The position numbers and the translations under genes are program-made. Below, one piece after another: positions 1-6,592 of a DNA stretch of 14,258 bases. Positions within the stretch are counted from its first letter, which is position 1. Each line of letters begins with the position of its first letter. Location of the stretch: NCBI GenBank assembly GCA_002455335.1, contig DKKP01000298.1, forward strand, positions 2,686-16,943. Direction: 5' to 3'. Under the pieces are notes generated by a model. The model made no database searches. It was given only the letters and a program-made list of their open reading frames with translations, and had not been told where the DNA came from. The stretch comes from Anaerolineales bacterium UBA6663. GTDB lineage: Bacteria > Chloroflexota > Anaerolineae > Anaerolineales > UBA6663.

Positions 1-17
1 ATCCCTTGTTCAAGAAC

Positions 18-809
18 TCAACTCCGCAGATCGCGAACCAGGTCGCTCTGCCAGTCCGTGGGCAGGAGCTTCATCACGGTCCGCACCAGGAAGCGGCTAT
101 TGTGGTCGTTGCGCACGGCCTGCTCGTGCAAGAAAGGCCGGACGTCGAGCGGGCGTGCCGCGGTCATCGCTCGTAAGGCATCGACCACGGCCGGGCGCAC
201 CGTGGGGTCGCTGTCGGTGGCCAGTTTGCGCAGGATCTCGAACATCCCGGGAAGATCGTCCCAGCGGGCGTCTTGCGCCAGTGTGTAAACCGAAAGCGCC
301 GCTGCACGGCGCAGCCACTTGTTGCGCTGCAGGGTCCAGCGTCGCGCCACAACAAGCGCCTGGCCGGGTTCGCGCAGCAGAAGCGGCTTGAAGGCGCCGA
401 GCACGAGCGCATCGACGATCTCAGCGCCGTCACAGCGCGGGAGCAGCGCCTCGAGTTGTTGCAGAACCTCGTCCGGCGAGCCGCTGGCCAGGATACCGAG
501 GATGTCAGAAGCGAGGCGCCGCTCCTCACGCGAGCCGGCAGCCCAAAGGGCGTTGGCGAGTTCGGCGGCGGCCGCCGGGTTGCGCTGCACGGGCACGCGG
601 AGCGCCACACCCATCTCGTGGATCACGGGCGCGGGCGTCCGCAATTGCTCATCCAGCCGACCGCCGACCGGGCGTTGGTTGAGACGCCGCGAGTGGTCGG
701 CGAGATCGCGAAAGAGCTTGCGAATCTCGGCCGCACACGCCCGGGGGTCGTCAAGCCGGGCTGCGACGGCCTTGGCACGCGCCCGCAGCGCTGGGACGTC
801 GATGGGCAT
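18..809 (-). CDS. AlkD-like DNA alkylation repair / HEAT-repeat protein
   Basis: The 263-residue product is helical and made of HEAT-like repeats with the general pattern of the DNA alkylation repair (AlkD-type, PF08713) family, including NKWLRRAAAL near residues 163-172 and a DPTVRPAVVDALR repeat near 201-213. Family members with activity remove N3- and N7-alkylated bases in the cytoplasm; others are only scaffolds. By my by-eye alignment the catalytic Asp could be D133 (GAEIVD), but the Trp residues that flank the lesion in AlkD appear replaced (A129 and D210). The function may therefore have been lost or changed. The ATG at 807-809 lies 6 bases after the GNAT stop codon, so the two genes very likely share one mRNA. 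No strong ribosome-binding site is visible. The fold assignment is moderately sure; the enzymatic role is not. Confidence 0.62.
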   Translation of the reverse strand: MPIDVPALRARAKAVAARLDDPRACAAEIRKLFRDLADHSRRLNQRPVGGRLDEQLRTPAPVIHEMGVALRVPVQRNPAAAAELANALWAAGSREERRLASDILGILASGSPDEVLQQLEALLPRCDGAEIVDALVLGAFKPLLLREPGQALVVARRWTLQRNKWLRRAAALSVYTLAQDARWDDLPGMFEILRKLATDSDPTVRPAVVDALRAMTAARPLDVRPFLHEQAVRNDHNSRFLVRTVMKLLPTDWQSDLVRDLRS

Positions 810-815
810 CGATGT

Positions 816-1412
816 TCACCGGGCGTCGAGCCAGCCCTGTAATCGGGCACGGATCGTCGGCCACTCTTCGACCAGGATGCTGTAGTACACGGAGCTACGC
901 TTGTAGCCGTCGGGCATGCGCATGTGGGCGCGGAGCACGCCCTCGCGCACAGCGCCGAGCCTTTCGATCGCGCGCTGCGAGCGTATGTTCCGCAGATCGG
1001 TCTTGATCTGGACTCGCCCGCAGCCCAACGCGTCGAACGCATGGCTGAGCAATAACAACTTACACTCCGTATTGACCGCCGTGCGCTGGAAGCTCGGGGT
1101 ATACCAGGTGCCCCCGATCTCGAGCGCGTCATGCGCGACCTGGATGTCGAGGTAGCGCGTCATCCCGATCGCCCGGTCGTCGGCCAGATGCCAGACCGCG
1201 AAGGGTAGATCGGTGCCGCGCGCCTGCCGGGCGAGCAGGTCCTGGATCTGGGCCTGCATGTCGGCCTCTGTGATCACTATGGGGTACGGCATGAACCGCC
1301 AGATCTCGGGGTCGGCGCTTGCGGCGCGAGTCAGATCGGCGACGTGATCCAGGCTGAGCGGCTCGAGGCGCACGTGGGCGCCGGTGAGGGTGATGGGTTG
1401 AGGGGCTTGCAC
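816..1412 (-). CDS. GNAT family N-acetyltransferase (RimJ/RimL-like)
   Basis: A protein of 198 residues, the usual length for RimJ/RimL-type GNAT enzymes, which transfer acetyl from acetyl-CoA to an amine such as a protein N-terminus. Typical features are the N-terminal LTGAHVRLEPLSLDHV strand-helix, the central IGGTWYTPSFQRTAVNTECK, and the late DLRNIRSQRAIERLGAVREG followed by MRMPDGYKRSSVYYSILVEEW. The usual glycine-rich acetyl-CoA loop (R-x-x-G-x-G/A) is RTAVNTE here, as in many RimL relatives. I chose the GTG at 1410-1412 because it directly precedes the conserved N-terminus and has a -10 box 7 bases upstream. A longer open frame runs back over the divergent AraC gene and is not credible. 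It is the first gene of an operon with the AlkD-like gene. The substrate is unknown. Confidence 0.85.
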   Translation of the reverse strand: MQAPQPITLTGAHVRLEPLSLDHVADLTRAASADPEIWRFMPYPIVITEADMQAQIQDLLARQARGTDLPFAVWHLADDRAIGMTRYLDIQVAHDALEIGGTWYTPSFQRTAVNTECKLLLLSHAFDALGCGRVQIKTDLRNIRSQRAIERLGAVREGVLRAHMRMPDGYKRSSVYYSILVEEWPTIRARLQGWLDAR

Positions 1413-1419
1413 GTCGCGG

Positions 1420-1425
1420 AGTGTA
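1420..1425 (-). promoter_or_regulatory. -10 box of the GNAT gene, leaderless
   Basis: On the minus strand the hexamer TACACT (TANNNT form) is followed by 7 bases and then the GTG start codon. No Shine-Dalgarno sequence exists between them, so transcription would begin at or next to the start codon. No good -35 is seen; its expected place overlaps the -10 box of the divergent AraC gene. Confidence 0.55.
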
Positions 1426-1445
1426 TCACGGGCTACCAGGCGCAC

Positions 1446-1451
1446 TACAAT
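1446..1451 (+). promoter_or_regulatory. -10 box of the AraC gene, leaderless
   Basis: TACAAT lies 6 bases before the ATG at 1458, with no ribosome-binding site between, which predicts a leaderless mRNA. A -35 element is not recognisable. The box is only 20 bases from the -10 box of the divergent GNAT gene, so both promoters cannot be occupied at once. Confidence 0.6.
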
Positions 1452-1457
1452 TCCCTT

Positions 1458-2339
1458 ATGCCGTCTCGACCGACACCCGAACGAGCCCGATTCTGGCGCG
1501 ACGCCGCCCTGGGCGACGTCGACTTGCTGACCGCTCACTACGTCACACACAGCTTCGCGCCGCATTTCCACGAAGGGTATGCGATCGGCGTGATCGAGCA
1601 GGGCGCCGAGACCTTCAGCTACAGGGGCGCCACCGAGGTCGCGCCAGCCGGTCATGTCGTCATCGTCAACCCGGGTGAGATCCACACCGGCTCGGCCGTC
1701 AGCGAGAGCGGCTGGGCGTATCGTATGCTCTATCCGTCGGTCGGGCTACTGTCCGACATCGCGCGCGAGATCAACGGCCGACCGACCGGGGCGCCGTTCT
1801 TCTCGCAGGCCGTTCTCCATGACCCAGCGATCGCGGCCGGCCTGGCACGCGCGCACCGCGCGATCGAGACCGCGCCGCAAGCGCTCGACCGCGAAAGCGC
1901 ACTGCTCATCACGCTGGCCGACCTGATCCGCCGCCACGCCGACGCCCGCATTCGGCCAGCGCCGTTCCGCGACGCGCCCCACATCGTCGCCAGGGCGCGC
2001 GAGGTGCTGGCCGCCGATCTTGCCCAGGATCTCTCGCTGGCCGATGTCGCACGAGTCGCAGAGGTCAGCCGTTATCACTTAATCCGCCTGTTCCGTCGCC
2101 ACATCGGCCTCGCGCCGCATGCCTATCGAACACAATTGCGCGTCCAGCGCGCCCGCGCTTTACTGGCCGAGGGCTGGGCGATCGCGGACGCCGCAGCCGC
2201 CGTCGGTTTCGTCGACCAGAGCCACCTGAACCGCCACTTCAAGCGCGTCTACGGCGTGACCCCGGGGGCTGTTCGGCCGGATCGCGCCGCCTCGCGCCAA
2301 GGCAATTTCGTCCAAGACGATCCCGGACACATGCTGTAA
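1458..2339 (+). CDS. AraC-family transcriptional regulator
   Basis: A 293-residue regulator with an N-terminal cupin-type ligand domain (about 22-95, with HFHEGYAIGVIEQG and HVVIVNPGEIHTG) and a C-terminal AraC double helix-turn-helix (about 175-275; DLSLADVARVAEVSRYHLIR for the first, AIADAAAAVGFVDQSHLNRHF for the second). This layout fits a small-molecule-responsive activator. The ATG at 1458 is preferred because it follows a -10 box at leaderless distance and opens the conserved protein; an in-frame TTG or GTG further up would lie inside the divergent GNAT gene. Its stop codon TAA overlaps the -10 region of azlC. AraC regulators next to azlCD are a common arrangement, so control of the exporter by an amino acid or analogue is a reasonable inference, not shown by the sequence. 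Confidence 0.9.
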   Translation: MPSRPTPERARFWRDAALGDVDLLTAHYVTHSFAPHFHEGYAIGVIEQGAETFSYRGATEVAPAGHVVIVNPGEIHTGSAVSESGWAYRMLYPSVGLLSDIAREINGRPTGAPFFSQAVLHDPAIAAGLARAHRAIETAPQALDRESALLITLADLIRRHADARIRPAPFRDAPHIVARAREVLAADLAQDLSLADVARVAEVSRYHLIRLFRRHIGLAPHAYRTQLRVQRARALLAEGWAIADAAAAVGFVDQSHLNRHFKRVYGVTPGAVRPDRAASRQGNFVQDDPGHML

Positions 2340-2342
2340 TCT
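2335..2342 (+). promoter_or_regulatory. -10 region of azlC, probably leaderless
   Basis: TGTAATCT ends 6 bases before the azlC ATG at 2349 and includes the TAA stop of the AraC gene. It can be read as TAATCT (2337-2342), or as TGTAAT (2335-2340) with an extended TGC just upstream. The GGGG at 2343-2346 is too close to the ATG to act as a ribosome-binding site. A leaderless azlCD transcript separate from the AraC mRNA is therefore likely. Confidence 0.5.
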
Positions 2343-2348
2343 GGGGCG

Positions 2349-3101
2349 ATGTCGACCCACAAAGAGTCAAGCTCGCACAGCCGTTGGCGCGAGTTCCTCC
2401 GGGGCTGTCTCGATGAAGCGCCGATCCTCCTTGGCACCATGCCGTTTGGCCTGATCTATGGCGTGCTGGCGCTCAATGCCGGGCTACCCGCCGGCCTGGC
2501 GCAGGCGATGTCCGCGATCGTCTTCGCCGGCTCGGCCCAGTTCATCGCCGCGCAGCTGATCGGGCAGGCCACGGCCGGGGTCGTGGTGGTCGTCACGATC
2601 TTCGTCGTCAACCTGCGGCATGCGCTCTACAGCGCCTCGCTGGCGCCCTATCTAAAGCACCTCTCGCTGGGTTGGAAAGCGCTGCTGGCCTACCTGCTCA
2701 CCGACGAAGCTTACGCCGTGGCCATCGTGCGCTATCAGCGCGACGCCGAGGCCGGCCACGCACCCCCGTTTCAGCACTGGTACACGCTGGGCGCGGCGAC
2801 CACGTTGTGGAGTTCGTGGCAGGTGGCGACCGCGGTCGGCGTCTTCCTGGGTGGTTCGGTTCCGGCCAGCTGGGGCCTCGACTTCACCCTGGCCCTGACG
2901 TTCATCGCGCTGGTGTTTACTGCGGTGCGCACGCGCCCGATGTGGGTCGCGGCCATCACCGCCGGCGGCGTCGCCGTGGTCGCGCACGGCCTGCCGTACA
3001 ACTTCGGCCTGCTGCTGGCCGCGGCCGGCGGGATCCTCGCGGGCATGATCGCCGAGGCCCAGACGGGCGTCGCCCAGCGGCGGCCGTTCCCAAATCCCTG
3101 A
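2349..3101 (+). CDS. azlC: AzlC-family branched-chain amino acid exporter, large subunit
   Basis: A 250-residue integral membrane protein with the AzlC signatures APILLGTMPFGLIYGVLA (24-41), IVFAGSAQFIAAQLIG (57-72), VNLRHALYSASLAPYL (87-102) and LLTDEAYAV (116-124). AzlC works with the small protein AzlD to export branched-chain amino acids, or analogues such as 4-azaleucine, across the cytoplasmic membrane. azlD follows after a 7-base gap and the AraC gene precedes. The ATG at 2349 is preceded by a -10 box instead of a ribosome-binding site. About six hydrophobic segments are visible. The length is normal for the family and I see no defect. The exact substrate cannot be told from the sequence. 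Confidence 0.92.
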   Translation: MSTHKESSSHSRWREFLRGCLDEAPILLGTMPFGLIYGVLALNAGLPAGLAQAMSAIVFAGSAQFIAAQLIGQATAGVVVVVTIFVVNLRHALYSASLAPYLKHLSLGWKALLAYLLTDEAYAVAIVRYQRDAEAGHAPPFQHWYTLGAATTLWSSWQVATAVGVFLGGSVPASWGLDFTLALTFIALVFTAVRTRPMWVAAITAGGVAVVAHGLPYNFGLLLAAAGGILAGMIAEAQTGVAQRRPFPNP

Positions 3102-3108
3102 GGCAACT

Positions 3109-3426
3109 ATGGAGTGGCTCCCTGTTCTCATTATCGGCGGCCTGCTGACCTTCGCGACGCGGCTGTCGTTCATCGCCCTGCTGGGCCGCTTCGAGGCGCC
3201 TGAGGTGGTCACGCGCGCGCTGCGCTACGTGCCGCCGGCCGTCCTCTCGGCCATCATCTTCCCCGAGGTGCTCCTGCGCGACGGCGTCTTCGTGACACCG
3301 TGGGTCAACCCGCGCCTGTACGCCGGGATCGTCGCCGGCCTGATCGCCTGGCGGACCCGCAACGTGCTGTTGACGATCGGGGTGGGCATGGCCGTGTTCT
3401 GGGCCTTAGGCTGGGCCGGGATGTGA
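3109..3426 (+). CDS. azlD: AzlD-family branched-chain amino acid exporter, small subunit
   Basis: A 105-residue membrane protein of typical AzlD length. It opens with EWLPVLIIGGLLTFATRLSF, then has ALRYVPPAVLSAIIFPEVLL (residues 38-57), a PRLYAGIVAGLIAWRTRNVLLTI helix pair and a final hydrophobic VGMAVFWALGWAG segment. It is the partner of AzlC in export. A GAGG at 3100-3103, overlapping the azlC stop codon, stands 5 bases before the ATG. This gene therefore uses a normal ribosome-binding site although the first gene of the operon does not. Confidence 0.92.
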   Translation: MEWLPVLIIGGLLTFATRLSFIALLGRFEAPEVVTRALRYVPPAVLSAIIFPEVLLRDGVFVTPWVNPRLYAGIVAGLIAWRTRNVLLTIGVGMAVFWALGWAGM

Positions 3427-3462
3427 GGCGAGGGACGACAACCCATACGCCGATTCGGGCCC

Positions 3463-3493
3463 TTGACTTGAAGCGCACTCCAGGATGTAGCAT
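3463..3493 (+). promoter_or_regulatory. MerR-type promoter of the aldo/keto reductase gene
   Basis: TTGACT (3463-3468) and TAGCAT (3488-3493) are separated by 19 bases, too long for normal sigma-70 use but the hallmark of promoters activated by MerR-family regulators. Inside lies an imperfect dyad CTTGAAG-CGCA-CTCCAGG (3467-3484), six of nine base pairs matching, starting at the end of the -35 box as MerR operators do. Transcription would start near 3500, just before the AGGAG at 3503-3507. No MerR gene is present in the window. Confidence 0.6.
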
Positions 3494-3503
3494 TGCGGCT
3501 ACA
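3486..3503 (+). promoter_or_regulatory. Inverted repeat over the -10 box and start site
   Basis: TGTAGC and GCTACA form perfect 6-base arms around the 6-base centre ATTGCG. The repeat covers the -10 box and the predicted start site of the aldo/keto reductase gene, so it could be a repressor site or a small hairpin at the very 5' end of the mRNA. It could also be chance. Confidence 0.35.
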
Positions 3504-3519
3504 GGAGATCGCTGACAGC

Positions 3520-4551
3520 ATGACCACATCACACTCAATGAAATATCGTTTGCTGGGCCGAACCGGCCTGCTCGTCTCGGAGCTCTGCCTGGGCACGATG
3601 ACGTTCGGGGGTAAGGGCTTCTGGGAGGTCATCGGCAAGCAAGGCCAGGAGGTCGTCAATGACCTCGTGGCGCGCGCGCTCGATGCCGGCATCAACTTCA
3701 TCGACACCGCCAACGTGTACTCGTTCGGCGAGTCGGAGACGCTGCTGGGCAAGGCGCTGCAGGGTCGGCCACGCGACAGCTACGTGCTCGCCACCAAGGT
3801 GCGGGGGCGGATGAGCGCCGACGTCAACGCCATCGGCCTCAGCCGCTATCACATCCACGCTTCAGTTGAAGACAGCCTCAAACGTTTGGGCACCGATCAC
3901 ATCGACCTGTATCAGATCCACGGCTTCGACGCCGTCACGCCGCTCGATGAAACGCTGCGCGCGCTCGACGACCTCGTGCGGCAGGGCAAGGTGCGCTACA
4001 TCGGCGCGAGCAATCTCGCGGGCTGGCAACTGATGAAGGCGCTCGGGATCAGCGCACAACACGGCCTGGCTCGCTTCGAGTCGATCCAGTCGTACTACAC
4101 CATCGCCGGTCGCGACCTCGAGCGCGAAGTCGTTCCGGTCGTCAAAGACCAGCAGGTCGGCGTGATGGTCTGGTCGCCGCTGGCAGGCGGCCTGCTCTCG
4201 GGCAAGTACACGCGCGACGGCTCAGGCCCTGAGGGCAGCCGCCGCGTGTCGTTCGACTTCCCGCCGGTCAACAAGGACCGCGCCTTCGACATCCTCGATG
4301 TCGTTCGCACGGTGGCCGAGGAACTCAACGCCACGGTGCCGCAGATCGCCCTCGCCTGGCTCCTGCATCAACCCGCCGTCACCAGCGTGATCATCGGCGC
4401 CAAGAACGCCGATCAACTGGCCGACAACCTCGGCGCCGTCAACGTCACCCTCAGCGCCGACCACCTCAAGCGCCTCGATGAGGTCAGCCGCCTCCCGATC
4501 GAATATCCGCAGTGGATGCTTGCCCGCCAGGGCGGAGATCGCGGGGCGTGA
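3520..4551 (+). CDS. Aldo/keto reductase
   Basis: A 343-residue NADPH-dependent oxidoreductase of the aldo/keto reductase superfamily, acting in the cytoplasm on aldehydes or ketones. The catalytic tetrad is complete: D62 and Y67 in INFIDTANVYSFGES, K93 in VLATKVRG, H134 in LYQIHGFD. The phosphate-binding end SVIIGAKNADQLADNL and the WSPLAGGLLSGKY segment are canonical. I choose the ATG at 3520 because a GGAG (3504-3507) lies 12 bases upstream and the predicted transcript starts near 3500. The TTG at 3493 falls inside the -10 box, and the ATG at 3538 has no ribosome-binding site. The MerR-like promoter suggests induction by a reactive electrophile, metal or drug; that is inference. Confidence 0.93.
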   Translation: MTTSHSMKYRLLGRTGLLVSELCLGTMTFGGKGFWEVIGKQGQEVVNDLVARALDAGINFIDTANVYSFGESETLLGKALQGRPRDSYVLATKVRGRMSADVNAIGLSRYHIHASVEDSLKRLGTDHIDLYQIHGFDAVTPLDETLRALDDLVRQGKVRYIGASNLAGWQLMKALGISAQHGLARFESIQSYYTIAGRDLEREVVPVVKDQQVGVMVWSPLAGGLLSGKYTRDGSGPEGSRRVSFDFPPVNKDRAFDILDVVRTVAEELNATVPQIALAWLLHQPAVTSVIIGAKNADQLADNLGAVNVTLSADHLKRLDEVSRLPIEYPQWMLARQGGDRGA

Positions 4552-4553
4552 AA

Positions 4554-4617
4554 GGGCAAGAGGAAGTGAGAGGAGGGATAGGGAGTCCCACCTCCATCCC
4601 CTCACTTCCTCTTGCCC
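4554..4617 (-). repeat. Long inverted repeat between convergent genes
   Basis: Arms of 17 bases (4554-4570 and 4601-4617) pair perfectly. The 30 bases between them also fold, with most positions pairing if G-U wobbles on the minus-strand RNA are allowed. The right arm touches the stop codon (4618-4620) of the NAD-kinase-like gene, and the left arm begins 3 bases after the aldo/keto reductase stop. It could end transcription from both sides, but no clear run of U follows on either strand. Confidence 0.75.
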
Positions 4618-5553
4618 CTACACCTGAACCAGATGCGCCTGACGCGTTGAGAGCCGGATCGTGGCGATCGAGCCGGCGTTGAAAGCCAGGGCGTCACTTT
4701 CGATGCCGTCGCTGAAGATCACGCCGTCCTCGGGCATCTCGGAACGAATGATGAGCGCGGACCCTGGTTCGATGGAGCCGTAGACCAGGCCCGCCGCCGA
4801 GGCGCGGCTGATGAACGGCTCGCGCACGGCATAGGTCAGCCTGGACGATTCCCAGGGCAGTTGATAGCTTTCGGGCGCCGGCGGTGTCCACTCAGCGCCG
4901 GCCAGCCCCGCCGCGACGCCGGCCGCGCCGGTCACGATCGATTTCAGCCAGCCGGTCGAGCCCGCCCCTGTCGCGACGATCATGCCGCTCGAGCTCTGCG
5001 CCTCGGTCTGGCTGCCGACGGTCAGGCGGTAACGCGCTGAGACGTGCGAGCGCGCCCCGATGAAGATCTCGTTGAAGGCCAGCAGGCTTTGGCCATCGTG
5101 GAGCGTGGCCTCGGCCAGGCTCACCTCACGCACGGGCGCGCGCCCGGCCAACGCGAGCGCGATCCACTCACCCGCCGCCGCCATCGAGCAGCGCGCGAGG
5201 ATGCCGTCGACGCTGAGCGGATCCGGATTGACCGCCAGGAGCGGCTGCGTCGGCAGGTACTTGGCCGTGTTCGCGGCCAGACCGTCCGGGCCGATCGTCA
5301 CCACAAGGTCGCGTTCACCGAACAGATAGTTGGGCAGGAAGGCGCGCTCGATCACATGCTGCTTGACCCGCGGCGGCAGCGCGGCGCGCAACATCCGCAG
5401 CGCCGCCTGATAGCGTTCGTGCGCCGTCTGCACGGCTTCGTACGACGCACCGAGCCGCTCGAGATAGAAGCGGGCCTGCGCCTCGGTGTTGAACCGCGCG
5501 ATCAGGTCCTCGAGCTGCGTCGAACGCGTCACCACGACGATGCGATCGAGCAT
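4618..5553 (-). CDS. Divergent NAD kinase-like protein
   Basis: A 311-residue protein of the NAD kinase / diacylglycerol kinase-like fold. Visible landmarks are the first strand RIVVVTRSTQLEDLIARF (4-21), the nucleotide loop VVTIGPDGLAANTAKYL (84-100), the NE pair at 161-162 (LLAFNEIFIG), GMIVATGAGSTGW (190-202) and FSDGIES (280-286). Classical NAD kinases have GGDGT; here it is GPDGL, keeping the catalytic Asp (D90) but changing both neighbours. The opening VVVTRSTQLEDL resembles my recollection of NADK2 (mitochondrial-type) NAD kinases. The ATG at 5551-5553 has GGAGG 5 bases upstream and lies 11 bases after the SPFH stop, so the pair is an operon. An upstream in-frame start would overlap the SPFH gene. 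NADP synthesis is possible; the true substrate is open. Confidence 0.72.
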   Translation of the reverse strand: MLDRIVVVTRSTQLEDLIARFNTEAQARFYLERLGASYEAVQTAHERYQAALRMLRAALPPRVKQHVIERAFLPNYLFGERDLVVTIGPDGLAANTAKYLPTQPLLAVNPDPLSVDGILARCSMAAAGEWIALALAGRAPVREVSLAEATLHDGQSLLAFNEIFIGARSHVSARYRLTVGSQTEAQSSSGMIVATGAGSTGWLKSIVTGAAGVAAGLAGAEWTPPAPESYQLPWESSRLTYAVREPFISRASAAGLVYGSIEPGSALIIRSEMPEDGVIFSDGIESDALAFNAGSIATIRLSTRQAHLVQV

Positions 5554-5564
5554 GTCGGCCTCCG

Positions 5565-6458
5565 TCAACTCTCGCGCGGCGCCGCCATCAGGCCGCTGAG
5601 CAACTCGGGCGTGATCGTCAGGGTGCCGATGCGCTGCGCGTTGTCGCCCATGGCCTTGAACGCCAGCGCCAGCAGCGTGCGCGATTCGGTGCCGCGCCAC
5701 GGGCCAAGCCAGATCTCGTTGGCGCGCGCCTGGAACTCGGCCGCGCGAGTCTGGTTCTGGCCTTCGAGATCGACAAGCGCCTGGCGCTGGCCCTCGAGCG
5801 CCAGCTGGTTGCTCAACTCGTTCTCTTTGATCCGGCGCTCCTGCTCGACGGCAGCCGCGCGGCGGGCATAGATCGCCTGGTCGGCGCGGCGTTGCAGGCC
5901 CTCGCGGTACTCGGCCTCAAGGGCCTTGGCGAGCTCGGGCGTCGGTTTGACGGCCTGCACGGCCACGCTGAGGGCTTCGATGCCCAGGGCCTCCAGCCCC
6001 GCGTCCTCGCGCAGGCCGTCGAGCGCGATGTTCGCCAGCTGAGCCGCCTCGCGCAGCGCGTCCTCGAGCGATCGGCCCGCCAGCGCCGCCCGCACGCGCG
6101 TCTGAAGGGCGTTGAGGATGCGTGCCGGGAGTTTCTCGGGATCGTTGCTCAGGTGCCGCCGCGTGATCGGATCGATGCCGAAGTTCAGGGCCTGGGCCAG
6201 CACCAGCGGCTTTGCCACGCGGTAGGTGAGTTGGCCCTGGATGGACACCGGCTGGAAGCTCCCGGTCGTCTCGGTGAAGATGAAAGGCACGTCGATCGTG
6301 CTGAGCGGGATCGCGGCCAGGCTGGTCACAGGCCCCCAATACCAGAATGCCAGGCCGGCCCCGTGGCGCAGCAACTGACCGGCCGAGTGCACGACGACGT
6401 ACTCGCTCGGCTCCGCCTTGAAGAACCCGATCAGTGGGGGTGCAACGAACTTAGCCAT
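5565..6458 (-). CDS. SPFH/band-7 (flotillin-like) domain protein
   Basis: A 297-residue protein with an SPFH-type domain (about 18-175; YVVVHSAGQLLRHGAGLAFWY, then STIDVPFIFTETTGSFQPVS and IQGQLTYRVAKP) and a charged coiled-coil region (about 175-245; EAEYREGLQRRADQAIYARR). SPFH proteins oligomerise into membrane-associated rings. No N-terminal membrane helix or signal peptide is visible, so attachment, if any, is peripheral. The ATG at 6456-6458 has GGAGG 4 bases upstream; an upstream in-frame ATG at 6518 falls in the -35 box and is rejected. It is the first gene of an operon with the NAD-kinase-like gene and is driven by the strongest promoter in the window. The family call is good; the role is unknown. 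Confidence 0.82.
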   Translation of the reverse strand: MAKFVAPPLIGFFKAEPSEYVVVHSAGQLLRHGAGLAFWYWGPVTSLAAIPLSTIDVPFIFTETTGSFQPVSIQGQLTYRVAKPLVLAQALNFGIDPITRRHLSNDPEKLPARILNALQTRVRAALAGRSLEDALREAAQLANIALDGLREDAGLEALGIEALSVAVQAVKPTPELAKALEAEYREGLQRRADQAIYARRAAAVEQERRIKENELSNQLALEGQRQALVDLEGQNQTRAAEFQARANEIWLGPWRGTESRTLLALAFKAMGDNAQRIGTLTITPELLSGLMAAPRES

Positions 6459-6469
6459 GTGTCCTCCGA

Positions 6470-6490
6470 TTCGTGTATCCACAACACGAA
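6470..6490 (-). promoter_or_regulatory. Perfect 7-7-7 inverted repeat at the SPFH transcription start
   Basis: TTCGTGT, seven bases, then ACACGAA: perfect 7-base arms in a 21-base site that abuts the -10 box and covers the predicted start of transcription. This is a classic position for a repressor. The binding protein is not identifiable from the site. Confidence 0.55.
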
Positions 6491-6518
6491 ATATAGTGTC
6501 TATCTTACACTTTGTCAA
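6490..6518 (-). promoter_or_regulatory. Near-consensus sigma-70 promoter of the SPFH operon
   Basis: On the minus strand TTGACA (6518-6513), a 17-base spacer and TATATT (6495-6490) form an almost perfect vegetative promoter, far stronger than others in the window. The spacer contains a second dyad, AGTGT-N7-ACACT (6495-6511), with the same 7-base gap as the repeat next to it. Confidence 0.85.
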
Positions 6519-6526
6519 GACACATA

Positions 6527-6592
6527 AGAAGCAGAGAAGCGAGGGACGAAGAGCGACATGTTTCGCTTTTCGCCCCTCGCTCCTCTGCTTCT
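6527..6592 (-). repeat. 30-base-pair hairpin directly after the proS stop codon
   Basis: Arms 6527-6556 and 6563-6592 pair at 27 of 30 positions around a 6-base loop. Two of the three mismatches (6537 and 6546) become G-U pairs in minus-strand RNA, that is, in the proS transcript. The right arm begins in the proS stop codon. No long U run follows, so it is a weak classical terminator, but it may stop transcription or protect the mRNA end. The -35 box of the SPFH promoter lies 9 bases beyond. Confidence 0.75.

Noticed and set aside
5..14. GTTCAAGAAC palindrome at the window start
   Set aside because: Short and at the edge of the window; nothing nearby supports an operator.
816..1685. A longer 289-residue version of the GNAT protein
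   Set aside because: The extra N-terminus runs antisense through the AraC coding region and shows no family similarity. The GTG at 1412 with its -10 box fits better.
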